Assembly (NCBI GenBank): GCA_900550695.1 | Contig: URTF01000031.1 | Location: forward strand, 1 to 24,032 | DNA: 24,032 nucleotides | From: an uncultured Ruminococcus sp. | Lineage (GTDB): Bacteria > Bacillota > Clostridia > Oscillospirales > Ruminococcaceae | Direction of reading: 5' to 3' | In this document: piece after piece, positions 16,386-23,492 of the stretch | How the letters are laid out: each line of letters begins with the position of its first letter | Position numbering within the stretch: position 1 is the stretch's first letter | Program-made: the position numbers and the translations under genes | Notes under the pieces: model-generated | The model's input: only the letters and a program-made list of their open reading frames with translations | The model's database searches: none | What the model was told of the DNA's origin: nothing

Positions 16386-17141
16386 CTATCTTCTATAATC
16401 GCGGATATTTTCATCTGAACTGTATCTGTCAATCAATTCGTAAATATCAACGTAGTAATTCTTTTTATTGTTGCTTTCAACATAGACCGTGACTTCCATG
16501 CCTATAAGGTCGGAAATATTACCCATAATGTTATCTGAGCTGTAAAGATACTTTTCATTGCTGTAAGGGTTAATAACTTCACACTCAGCTTTATAGGGGT
16601 GCATTTTATTTATAGTGACATACTTGTTTTTTTCGACATTTGTGATAATACCCGTCAAACATTTACCCGACTGTATCAGCTTATTTCTCTTTTGGTCTGA
16701 AAGGATCTTTTTCATAATAAGGATAAAACCAAGCAATGCAAATATGCTGCCTAATGGAATGATGACAAAGCCAAGGATCTTTGAACCCATATTTGTTATT
16801 ATTTTCGACGGATCATCGGGAGAATAATTTATTATGATAGTATCCCCTTCCCGCATATCCGAAGAATAGTAGTTGAGAAACTCCTCATATTGCCTGCCGT
16901 CTATTTCATATTTGACCCAAACGCTGTGCCGTGTCTTACGATCACCGTGACTGTCATTATAATATTCTTTTTCAATTTGGGAGATCACAGCATTTGTTTT
17001 TTGAGCACTCTTTAAGAAATTATTGTTATGAACAGAAATAGTTATTCCTACTATGAGAAATATTATTCCAACAATTGCATAAATAATTCCCATAAGAAAG
17101 CATACAGACGGCGCTTTTCTTATTTTATTCTTGCAGATCAT
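16386..17141 (-). CDS. DUF3592 membrane protein
   Basis: This is a 251-residue protein with two predicted membrane helices (about 13-37 and 121-143). A soluble domain lies between them and a second soluble domain follows the second helix. The middle part, with VWVKYEIDGRQYEEF, a GDTIIINYSPDDPSK motif and a preceding AVISQIEKEY strand, matches the DUF3592 pattern. Members of that family are small membrane proteins of unknown function. The ATG at 17141 has GGAG 8-9 bp upstream. It sits between queA (34-37 bp upstream) and tgt (8 bp downstream) on one strand, so it is probably co-transcribed with them. Whether it contributes to queuosine metabolism, for instance in precursor uptake, is unknown; nothing in its sequence indicates a transporter. 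Confidence 0.75.
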   Translation of the reverse strand: MICKNKIRKAPSVCFLMGIIYAIVGIIFLIVGITISVHNNNFLKSAQKTNAVISQIEKEYYNDSHGDRKTRHSVWVKYEIDGRQYEEFLNYYSSDMREGDTIIINYSPDDPSKIITNMGSKILGFVIIPLGSIFALLGFILIMKKILSDQKRNKLIQSGKCLTGIITNVEKNKYVTINKMHPYKAECEVINPYSNEKYLYSSDNIMGNISDLIGMEVTVYVESNNKKNYYVDIYELIDRYSSDENIRDYRR

Positions 17142-17178
17142 AATGTTTTCTCCAAACTAAGATGTCATTGTATATACG

Positions 17179-18204
17179 TCAAACTATGAGCATTGCATCG
17201 CCGAAGCTGAAAAATCTGTACTTTTCATCAACGGCGATCTTATAAGCGTTCATCGTCTTTTCATAGCCAAGAAAAGCCGATACAAGCATAATAAGGGTGC
17301 TTTCGGGAAGATGAAAATTTGTTATAAGTCCGTCAATTACTTTGAATTCATATCCGGGATAAATGAATATATCGGTGTATCCCTCATGTTCGTCCATATC
17401 GTCAAAGAAAGTTCCTACACTTTCAAGTGTTCTGCATGAAGTTGTACCGACTGCGATAACACGTCCGCCCTCGGCTTTTGTTTGTTTAATAAGGTCGGCT
17501 GTTTCCTTTGGAAGATGATAGTGTTCCGAATGCATTTTGTGCTCAAGAACGTTGTCTTCCTTTACGGGACGAAACGTTCCAAGTCCGACGTGAAGTGTAA
17601 CGTACGCAAGCTTTACACCCATATTTTCAAGCTCGGCAAGCATTTCTTTTGTAAAGTGTAAACCTGCTGTCGGAGCAGCGGCAGAGCCCAATTCTTTTGA
17701 ATAAACAGTCTGATAACGTTCCTTGTCTTTAAGTTTTTCTTTGATGTATGGAGGAAGCGGCATCTGTCCGACTTCTTCAAGTGCTGTAAAGAAGTTTCCT
17801 TCACACTCGAATTTTGCTATCCTGTTTCCGCCCTCAACTGTTTCAATTATCTCAGCCTTAAGTCTGCCGTCACCGAAGCTGAATCTTGCGCCCGGTTTGG
17901 CCTTTTTGCCGGGACGGACAAGTATCTCCCACAGCTTGTCCCCTTTTTGTTCAAGGAGCAGAAATTCAACGCAAGCACCGGTTTCTTCCTTTATGCCGTA
18001 AAGTCTTGCCGGCAGTACACGTGAATCATTCATAACGAGCAGATCACCTTTTTTCAGGTAATCGCATAGATTATAGAAGTGACGATGCTCTATTTCACCG
18101 CTTTTGCGGTCGATTTTCATTAATCGGGAATAATTTCTCGGTTCGATTGGTGTTTGTGCGATAAGCTCTTCGGGCAGATCATAATAGAATTCCGACTTCA
18201 GCAT
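17179..18204 (-). CDS. queA: S-adenosylmethionine:tRNA ribosyltransferase-isomerase
   Basis: QueA transfers and isomerises the ribosyl part of S-adenosylmethionine onto preQ1-modified tRNA to form epoxyqueuosine. The product has 341 residues, a usual length. Family blocks are present along its whole length: FYYDLPEELIAQTPIEPR at the N-terminus, LLVMNDSRVLPARL, AAPTAGLHFT, HVGLGTFRPV and ITNFHLPESTLIMLVSAF. The start is taken at ATG 18204 because homologues begin with Met-Lys/Leu before the DLPEELIAQ block. A TTG at 18213 lies closer to the AAAGGA site and is an alternative. It heads the minus-strand run with DUF3592, tgt and the acyl-CoA synthetase, and has its own promoter at 18256-18284. 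Confidence 0.96.
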   Translation of the reverse strand: MLKSEFYYDLPEELIAQTPIEPRNYSRLMKIDRKSGEIEHRHFYNLCDYLKKGDLLVMNDSRVLPARLYGIKEETGACVEFLLLEQKGDKLWEILVRPGKKAKPGARFSFGDGRLKAEIIETVEGGNRIAKFECEGNFFTALEEVGQMPLPPYIKEKLKDKERYQTVYSKELGSAAAPTAGLHFTKEMLAELENMGVKLAYVTLHVGLGTFRPVKEDNVLEHKMHSEHYHLPKETADLIKQTKAEGGRVIAVGTTSCRTLESVGTFFDDMDEHEGYTDIFIYPGYEFKVIDGLITNFHLPESTLIMLVSAFLGYEKTMNAYKIAVDEKYRFFSFGDAMLIV

Positions 18205-18255
18205 AAAATACAAATTATCCTTTCACATCTGATTAAATATATTGCAGTTGATAAA

Positions 18256-18284
18256 ATTTTACCACAAAAAAGCTATAAAGTCAA
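18256..18284 (-). promoter_or_regulatory. Sigma-A promoter of the queA operon
   Basis: On the minus strand TTGACT (complement of 18279-18284) is 17 bp from TAAAAT (complement of 18256-18261). The leader would be about 45 nt, and no riboswitch is evident in it. Confidence 0.7.
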
Positions 18285-18334
18285 ATGTATTTATACGATA
18301 TTATATTAATTTAATGTTATTTTGGGAAAATCTA

Positions 18335-18363
18335 TTGACAAATAGAAAAAATGGTGATAATAT
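18335..18363 (+). promoter_or_regulatory. Sigma-A promoter of the lysine operon
   Basis: A perfect TTGACA (18335-18340) and TAATAT (18358-18363) are separated by 17 bp. Transcription would start near 18370, just before the riboswitch aptamer, and diverges from queA. Confidence 0.75.
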
Positions 18364-18377
18364 AAATCTTGATTTAA

Positions 18378-18545
18378 GATAGAGGTGCGGTATAGAATAG
18401 TAGGTGCTGACAGACTGCCAGGTCGCTTTATGCAGCATTGAAAGGCGCAGCCGCCGAAGATGATGATCTTGGCCGATCGTTTTCTGATCATGCATTTAAT
18501 AGGTGTATGATTGTCATCATACATTAAGAATGATGGAGTGCTATC
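18378..18545 (+). ncRNA. Lysine riboswitch aptamer (L box)
   Basis: The 168-nt leader region carries the L-box core. AGAGGTGC is at 18381-18388, an AGTAGG block follows shortly after, GAAAGGCG is at 18440-18447 and GCCGAAG at 18453-18459. The closing P1 stem is formed by GATAG (18378-18382) and CTATC (18541-18545). A 7-bp stem GTATGAT/ATCATAC (18505-18511 with 18516-18522) fits a peripheral arm. Lysine binding is expected to favour the terminator at 18583-18612 and so shut down asd, the GNAT gene, dapA and dapB. The location directly before asd fits this role. Confidence 0.92.
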
Positions 18546-18582
18546 GCATTTATGTGAGGTTATTTCAATATTCAGTATGATG

Positions 18583-18612
18583 AATCGGTTTTTATACCGA
18601 TTTTTATTTTTA
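18583..18612 (+). terminator. Riboswitch-controlled terminator
   Basis: AATCGGT (18583-18589) pairs with ACCGATT (18596-18602), followed by a T-rich tract to about 18612. It lies between the lysine aptamer and the asd start, as expected of the expression platform. Confidence 0.82.
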
Positions 18613-18641
18613 TATTAATAATTTTTAAGGGAGAAATCAGA

Positions 18642-19724
18642 ATGAAAAAGTATAACGTAGGTATCATCGGTGCAACCGGTATGGTAGGTCAGAGATTTTC
18701 TTTGCTTCTTTCCAATCATCCTTGGTTCAATGTAGTAGCTCTTGCAGCTTCACCAAGAAGCGCAGGCAAGAGATATGAGGAAGCAGTCGGCGCAAAGTGG
18801 GCTATGACCTCGCCTATCCCCGAGAATATCAAGGATCTTATTGTTATGGATGCAACTGCTGACGTTGAAAAGATCGCAGGTATGGTAGACTTCGTTTTCT
18901 GCGCAGTTGATATGAAGAAAGATGAGATCAAGGCTCTTGAAGAGCGTTACGCTAAGGCTGAATGTCCTGTTGTTTCCAACAACTCCGCACACAGATTCAC
19001 ACCTGATGTTCCTATGGTAGTTCCTGAGATCAACCCTGAACATATCGAGATCATCGCAGCACAGAGAAAGCGTCTTGGCACAAAGAGAGGCTTTATCGCT
19101 GTTAAGTCCAACTGCTCACTCCAGAGCTATGTTCCCGCACTTCACCCTCTCAAGGATGAATTCGGCATCGACAGAGTTCTTGTATGTACATATCAGGCAA
19201 TTTCCGGCGCAGGCAAGACATTTGAAACAATGCCAGAGATCATCGATAATGTTATTCCTTATATCGGCGGTGAGGAAGAAAAGTCCGAGCAGGAACCTCT
19301 CAAGCTCTGGGGCAAGATCGAAGGAGATCATATCGAAAGTGCTAAAGAACCTCTCTTTACAGCACAGTGCTTCCGTGTACCTGTTTCCGACGGTCACACA
19401 GCAGCAGTATTTGTAAAGTTTAAGAAGAAGCCAACTAAGGAGCAGATACTTGAAGCTTGGAAGAATTTCAAGGGCGTTCCGCAGGAATGCAACCTCCCAA
19501 GCGCACCTAAGCAGTTCCTTCACTATTTTGAAGAAGATAACCGTCCTCAGGCTAAGCTTGACAGAATGATAGAAAACGGCATGGCTGTTTCTGTCGGCAG
19601 ACTCAGAGAAGACAATCAGTATGACTATAAGTTTGCTTGCCTTTCTCACAATACCCTCCGTGGTGCAGCAGGCGGCGCAGTTCTTCTTGCTGAACTTCTT
19701 GCTGAAAAGGGTTATTTTGATTAA
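18642..19724 (+). CDS. asd: Aspartate-semialdehyde dehydrogenase (archaeal/fungal-type)
   Basis: Asd reduces aspartyl phosphate to aspartate semialdehyde with NADPH, at the branch to lysine/diaminopimelate, threonine and methionine. The 360-residue product begins with the nucleotide-binding GIIGATGMVGQRF. Its catalytic Cys158 is in KSNCSLQS, and the active-site His252 is in VSDGHTA. The wording and length match the archaeal/fungal-like branch of the enzyme rather than the classical E. coli form. The ATG at 18642 follows AAGGGAGAA. It is the first gene after the lysine riboswitch, and its TAA stop overlaps the ATG of the next gene (TAATG). Confidence 0.96.
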   Translation: MKKYNVGIIGATGMVGQRFSLLLSNHPWFNVVALAASPRSAGKRYEEAVGAKWAMTSPIPENIKDLIVMDATADVEKIAGMVDFVFCAVDMKKDEIKALEERYAKAECPVVSNNSAHRFTPDVPMVVPEINPEHIEIIAAQRKRLGTKRGFIAVKSNCSLQSYVPALHPLKDEFGIDRVLVCTYQAISGAGKTFETMPEIIDNVIPYIGGEEEKSEQEPLKLWGKIEGDHIESAKEPLFTAQCFRVPVSDGHTAAVFVKFKKKPTKEQILEAWKNFKGVPQECNLPSAPKQFLHYFEEDNRPQAKLDRMIENGMAVSVGRLREDNQYDYKFACLSHNTLRGAAGGAVLLAELLAEKGYFD

Positions 19725-20179
19725 TGGATCTTTTGTTAAGAAAAGCAACAGGATCGGATTCGGCGACTATTGCCGCTTATCTGAAAAAGCTTGCGGAATT
19801 TGAAAAACTTTCCGAATACTGCAATGTCACCGAGTCACAGATCTGTGGCTTGCTGAACGAAGAAAATGGTCTGAATGCTTTGATCGCCGAGAATAACGGT
19901 GTTCCTATCGGTATTATGTCCTATTATTTCTATAAAATAGCAACTTTTTCCGGTAAACGCATACTTTATATTGAAGATATTTTTATTGATCCCGAATACA
20001 GAAGATGCGGTGTCGGAAGAATGATGTTTGATAGGATAAAAGAAATAGGGATAGAGCGGCATTGTTCTCGTTTGGAGTGGAAATGTCTGAACTGGAATAC
20101 CTCGGCACAGAATTTTTATGAAGAAATCGGCGGAAAATGCGATTCGGACGAATGGCTTACATATACAATAAACCTTTAA
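19724..20179 (+). CDS. GNAT-family N-acetyltransferase (diamine acetyltransferase-like)
   Basis: This 151-residue protein of the GNAT superfamily would transfer an acetyl group from acetyl-CoA to an amine. The acetyl-CoA-binding motif A is EDIFIDPEYRRCGVGRMM, with RRCGVG at 93-98, and the C-terminal block RLEWKCLNWNTSAQNFYEEIG follows. The wording is closest to spermidine/spermine (diamine) N-acetyltransferases, but the true substrate is not evident. The start overlaps the asd stop by one base, implying translational coupling, and dapA starts 19 bp after its stop. Its position inside a lysine-repressed operon raises the possibility that it acetylates lysine, diaminopimelate or a derived polyamine. 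That is inference from context only. It lacks the left-handed hexapeptide repeats of DapD/DapH and is not one of those enzymes. Confidence 0.85.
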   Translation: MDLLLRKATGSDSATIAAYLKKLAEFEKLSEYCNVTESQICGLLNEENGLNALIAENNGVPIGIMSYYFYKIATFSGKRILYIEDIFIDPEYRRCGVGRMMFDRIKEIGIERHCSRLEWKCLNWNTSAQNFYEEIGGKCDSDEWLTYTINL

Positions 20180-20198
20180 ATCATAAAAGGAGTATAAT

Positions 20199-21089
20199 AT
20201 GAAAAACACTATTTTTACAGGTGCAGGTGTTGCTATCGTTACACCGATGAACGCTGACGGAAGTGTTAATTATGACCAGCTTTGTGCAAATATTGATTAT
20301 CAGATCGAAAACGGCACAGATACAATTATTATCTGCGGAACAACAGGTGAATCCGCAACTCTTAATCATGAAGAACACGTTGAGTGTATAAAGCGCTGCA
20401 TTGAACACGTTAATAAGAGAGTTCCTGTTATTGCAGGAACAGGCAGCAACGATACAAGCTATGCTATCGCACTTTCACGTGAAGCTGAAAGACTTGGCGC
20501 TGACGGACTTCTTGTTGTGACACCTTACTACAATAAGACTTCACAGCGTGGACTGGTTGCACACTTTACAGCAATTGCTGACAGCGTAAACCTCCCTATC
20601 ATTCTCTATAATGTTCCTTCAAGAACAGGCGTAAACATTGCACTTGATACATATATCAAGCTTGCTGAACACAAGAACATCGTTGCTGCAAAGGAAGCAA
20701 GCGGAAATATTTCTGCTGTTGCAAAGCTTATTGAGGCTTGCGGTGACAAGCTTGACGTTTACAGCGGAAATGACGACCAGATCGTTCCGATAATGTCACT
20801 CGGCGGCAAGGGCGTTATCAGTGTTCTCTCCAATGTTCTTCCTAAAGAAACACACGAAATGACTGAATACTGCCTTAAGAATGACTTTGCTTCCGCCGCA
20901 AAACTCCAGATCAAGTATCTTGAACTTATCAATGATCTTTTCTGCGATGTAAACCCTATTCCCGTAAAGGAAGCTATGAACATTCTCGGAATGAATGTCG
21001 GCGAATGCAGACTTCCGCTTCTTAAAATGGAGCAGGCTAAGATCGATCTTCTCACAAATTCTATGAAAAAGGTCGGACTTGTTAAGTAA
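20199..21089 (+). CDS. dapA: 4-hydroxy-tetrahydrodipicolinate synthase
   Basis: DapA condenses aspartate semialdehyde with pyruvate, the committed step of diaminopimelate and lysine synthesis. The product has 296 residues with the TIM-barrel family blocks GTTGESATL and VTPYYNK. The active-site Tyr137 is in LYNVPSRTG and the Schiff-base Lys165 in AAKEASG. The ATG at 20199 has an AAAAGGAG site 6 bp upstream. It is the third gene of the riboswitch operon, 19 bp after the acetyltransferase and 20 bp before dapB. Confidence 0.97.
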   Translation: MKNTIFTGAGVAIVTPMNADGSVNYDQLCANIDYQIENGTDTIIICGTTGESATLNHEEHVECIKRCIEHVNKRVPVIAGTGSNDTSYAIALSREAERLGADGLLVVTPYYNKTSQRGLVAHFTAIADSVNLPIILYNVPSRTGVNIALDTYIKLAEHKNIVAAKEASGNISAVAKLIEACGDKLDVYSGNDDQIVPIMSLGGKGVISVLSNVLPKETHEMTEYCLKNDFASAAKLQIKYLELINDLFCDVNPIPVKEAMNILGMNVGECRLPLLKMEQAKIDLLTNSMKKVGLVK

Positions 21090-21109
21090 ATCTGTTAGGA
21101 AGTGAAAAA

Positions 21110-21871
21110 ATGATAAAAATTGCTATAAGCGGTGCTAACGGACACATGGGAAAGGTCATCAGCTCTGTTATTTCGGAAAGAGATGACTGCAAAACTATCG
21201 CAGGCGTTGATATCAATACCGAAACCTACGCTGATTTCCCTATCGTATCCTCCCCTGCCGAATTGAACGAAAAGCCTGACGTTATTATCGATTTTTCCCA
21301 TCCGTCAGCTCTTGATAAGCTGCTTGATTACTGCCTTTCAACAGGAACTCCTATTGTTATTGCCACAACGGGCTATAACGAGGAACAGACAGCGAAGATC
21401 AAGAAAGCTTCCGAGCAGATCCCTGTTTTCTTTACATTCAATATGTCACTCGGAATCAACCTTTTGACAAAGCTTGCAAAGACGGCTGCTGAAATCCTCG
21501 GAGATCAGTTTGATATTGAGATCGTTGAAAAGCATCATAATCAGAAGATAGATGCTCCGAGCGGAACAGCTATAATGCTTGCAAACGCCATCAATGATAC
21601 TCTCAATGACCGTTGCCACTATGTTTATGACAGACATTCACAGCGTAAGAAGAGGGATAAGAACGAGATCGGTATCCACTCTATCAGAGGCGGTACGATC
21701 GTTGGTGAGCATGATATTATTTTCTCGGGCAGAGATGAAGTCATCACACTTTCTCACCATGCTTCTTCAAAGGAAGTTTTTGCTGTCGGATCTGTAAACG
21801 CTGCTGTTTTCATCAGTGATAAGACGGCGGGAATGTATGATATGTCCCAGCTTATTGATAACAAAGCATAA
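21110..21871 (+). CDS. dapB: 4-hydroxy-tetrahydrodipicolinate reductase
   Basis: DapB reduces the product of DapA with NAD(P)H to tetrahydrodipicolinate. The 253-residue product starts with the Rossmann motif ISGANGHMG. It contains the DFSHPSAL block and the catalytic EKHHNQKIDAPSGTA segment, in which the paired His and following Lys act in catalysis. Length is normal. The ATG at 21110 is preceded by TAGGAAGTG. It is the last gene of the asd-GNAT-dapA-dapB operon and is followed by an intrinsic terminator. The aminotransferase step (DapL or others) is not encoded in this window. Confidence 0.96.
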   Translation: MIKIAISGANGHMGKVISSVISERDDCKTIAGVDINTETYADFPIVSSPAELNEKPDVIIDFSHPSALDKLLDYCLSTGTPIVIATTGYNEEQTAKIKKASEQIPVFFTFNMSLGINLLTKLAKTAAEILGDQFDIEIVEKHHNQKIDAPSGTAIMLANAINDTLNDRCHYVYDRHSQRKKRDKNEIGIHSIRGGTIVGEHDIIFSGRDEVITLSHHASSKEVFAVGSVNAAVFISDKTAGMYDMSQLIDNKA

Positions 21872-21877
21872 TAATTC

Positions 21878-21912
21878 AAGCCGTTTCGATTTTCTCATCG
21901 GAACGGCTTTTT
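21878..21912 (+). terminator. Intrinsic terminator of the lysine operon
   Basis: A 13-bp stem with one mismatch (21878-21890 with 21897-21909, 6-nt loop) is followed by TTTTT ending at 21912. It lies 6 bp after the dapB stop. Confidence 0.85.
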
Positions 21913-21925
21913 ATCGTTTTGATTT

Positions 21926-21953
21926 AGCTGTAAAGTGATTAATGTTTACAGCT
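21926..21953. other. Stem-loop overlapping the end of the MscS gene
   Basis: AGCTGTAAA (21926-21934) pairs perfectly with TTTACAGCT (21945-21953). It overlaps the stop codon of the minus-strand channel gene. No T-run follows on either strand, so it is not a standard terminator, but it may stabilise the transcript end. Confidence 0.35.
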
Positions 21954-22851
21954 GGCTTTCATCGTTTATCATGTGAACATCAAGCTGATTGTAAGGAATA
22001 ACGATGTCATTTTTGTCAAATGCATCTTTTATCTCTTCCAAAAGGTCAAAATAAACAGTCCAATAGTCCTCGGAGTTTACCCATGCTTTGACGGAGATGT
22101 CAATGGAGCTTGCGGCGAAGGCACATATTCTTACGAATGGTTCGGGAGTTTCAAGTACCATACTGTTATTTTTTAAAACATCGGAAATAACCGAAATTGC
22201 TTTTTTTGTGTCGTTGTTGTAAGAAATCGACATAACGTGTTCAACACGACGTGTCTTTTCTCTTGTGTAGTTGATTATGGTTGCGTTGGAAACTATGCCG
22301 TTCGGAACAAATATTGATTTGTTGTCATAAGAAACTATATTCGTTGCAAAAACCGATATTTCTTTGACAGTCCCCTCTGTTCCGTTAATGGAAATATAAT
22401 CTCCGACACGAAAGTTTTTTTCAACAAGCACGATCACGCCGCCTGCTATATTGGAAAGACTGTTTTGAAGTGCAAGGCCGATAGCGATACCTGCTGAACC
22501 AACAACGGCAATGATCGAAGTCATAGGTACACGAAGTATCGTAAGTACGATTATAATTGTTATGCATAAAAGCACAACTTTTACAAGAGATTTCAGAAAG
22601 CCATGTACCGTTGAGTCAATACGGCTGCGATTCAAGCCTTTGGAAAGAAGCTTCATGATGATCTTGTTGATTATAGTGCAGATTATGTAAACAATAATTG
22701 CAGCTATGAGCGTGGGAAGATACTCAACAAAGTTTGACCATAACTTTGAAAAGAAAGATGCTTTGATTACACCGTCCTCAACATAGTCGGAAATATCGGG
22801 TACTGCGGATTCGATTTGAGATTCAAGCTGTGATATTAAAAAAGGGGTCAT
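21946..22851 (-). CDS. MscS-family small-conductance mechanosensitive channel
   Basis: This 301-residue membrane protein opens under membrane tension and releases solutes during osmotic down-shock. Three transmembrane helices are visible at about residues 44-64, 89-107 and 112-142. The third is the pore-lining Gly/Ala-rich helix (VGSAGIAIGLALQNSLSNIAGG) and is followed by the beta domain start NFRVGDYISI. A C-terminal alpha/beta domain completes the usual small MscS layout. The ATG at 22851 is chosen because GGAGG lies 7 bp upstream; a longer frame beginning with TTG at 22869 would contain that ribosome binding site. It is transcribed alone from a promoter in the 228-bp spacer shared with the decarboxylase operon. 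Confidence 0.9.
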   Translation of the reverse strand: MTPFLISQLESQIESAVPDISDYVEDGVIKASFFSKLWSNFVEYLPTLIAAIIVYIICTIINKIIMKLLSKGLNRSRIDSTVHGFLKSLVKVVLLCITIIIVLTILRVPMTSIIAVVGSAGIAIGLALQNSLSNIAGGVIVLVEKNFRVGDYISINGTEGTVKEISVFATNIVSYDNKSIFVPNGIVSNATIINYTREKTRRVEHVMSISYNNDTKKAISVISDVLKNNSMVLETPEPFVRICAFAASSIDISVKAWVNSEDYWTVYFDLLEEIKDAFDKNDIVIPYNQLDVHMINDESQL

Positions 22852-22880
22852 TGTTCTGCCTCCGTTCAAAAATTAATATA

Positions 22881-22889
22881 ATTATATCA
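22881..22889 (-). promoter_or_regulatory. Extended -10 promoter of the MscS gene
   Basis: On the minus strand TGATATAAT (complement of 22881-22889) is a perfect TATAAT with an upstream TG. The -35 position is weak, as is common for extended -10 promoters. It lies about 30 bp upstream of the start codon. Confidence 0.5.
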
Positions 22890-22943
22890 CAGATCAATCA
22901 AATAATAGTAAAAAAGTATATAATATTTAATTAAAATTTTTCT

Positions 22944-22958
22944 TAATCGGAACGATTA
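22944..22958. repeat. Small inverted repeat between divergent genes
   Basis: TAATCG and CGATTA flank GAA. The site lies upstream of both divergent promoters and might bind a regulator. No T-run or known signature accompanies it. Confidence 0.35.
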
Positions 22959-23033
22959 GTGGATAAATTTGCGTTAATGAATAATTCACAGAAAACCTCA
23001 TAAAAGTTTGTTATTTTTTTATCCATAAAAAAC

Positions 23034-23062
23034 TTGCTTTATTGTAGGAAATAGGTTATAAT
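23034..23062 (+). promoter_or_regulatory. Sigma-A promoter of the sodium-pump decarboxylase operon
   Basis: TTGCTT (23034-23039), a 17-bp spacer and a perfect TATAAT (23057-23062) lie 35 bp upstream of the start at 23098. An AAAGGAGAT ribosome binding site follows. Confidence 0.75.
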
Positions 23063-23097
23063 AATATAGATATTTTTTTTAAAGGAGATGTGGAATT

Positions 23098-23472
23098 ATG
23101 CAAATGGAAGGCTCTTATGTAGCTGCAGTTGTACTGACAGGTCTTATCGTTGTATTCATTGCACTTGTCATTCTTATTGCATTCGTTTGGGTAATGGGTA
23201 AGATCTTTGATGCTTTCAAAGGCAATAAAGATAAGAAAAATGACAGCGGCAAGAAGACCGAAGCTGTTGCAGTCAAAGCTCCTCAGGCTTCTGCTCCCGC
23301 AATGCAGATCGAGGACGGAATCAGTGATGAGATAGTTGCTGTTATTGCCGCAGCCGTTGCTTCAATGTCCGGAAATTTTGCAATCAAAAGCGTAAGAAAA
23401 GCTTCTCCCAAGACATCACGCAGAAGTGCTTGGGGCTCACAGGGTATCGCTGAAAGTACCCGAGTATTCTAA
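23098..23472 (+). CDS. OadG-family gamma/delta subunit of a sodium-pump decarboxylase
   Basis: This small 124-residue subunit anchors sodium-translocating decarboxylase complexes (oxaloacetate, methylmalonyl-CoA or glutaryl-CoA type). One transmembrane helix spans about residues 9-33, followed by a charged, Lys-rich and Ala/Pro-rich linker. Next is the typical segment DEIVAVIAAAVASM, then a basic tail with SAWG. The order of these elements is that of OadG/MmdD proteins. The start has AAGGAGAT upstream. The next gene, 20 bp downstream, encodes the beta subunit, which confirms the complex. The carboxyltransferase and biotin-carrier subunits are not seen between the two and may follow beyond the window, so the substrate cannot be decided. 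Confidence 0.85.
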   Translation: MQMEGSYVAAVVLTGLIVVFIALVILIAFVWVMGKIFDAFKGNKDKKNDSGKKTEAVAVKAPQASAPAMQIEDGISDEIVAVIAAAVASMSGNFAIKSVRKASPKTSRRSAWGSQGIAESTRVF

Positions 23473-23492
23473 TAGAAAGGTAAAAACCAAAG

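Noticed and set aside
18301..18524. Two short minus-strand open frames in the asd leader
   Set aside because: They lie within the lysine riboswitch, whose conserved core explains the sequence, and they have no ribosome binding site.
19116..19748. A 210-residue open frame on the minus strand
   Set aside because: It is antisense to asd, lacks a recognisable family, and is explained by the codon use of asd.
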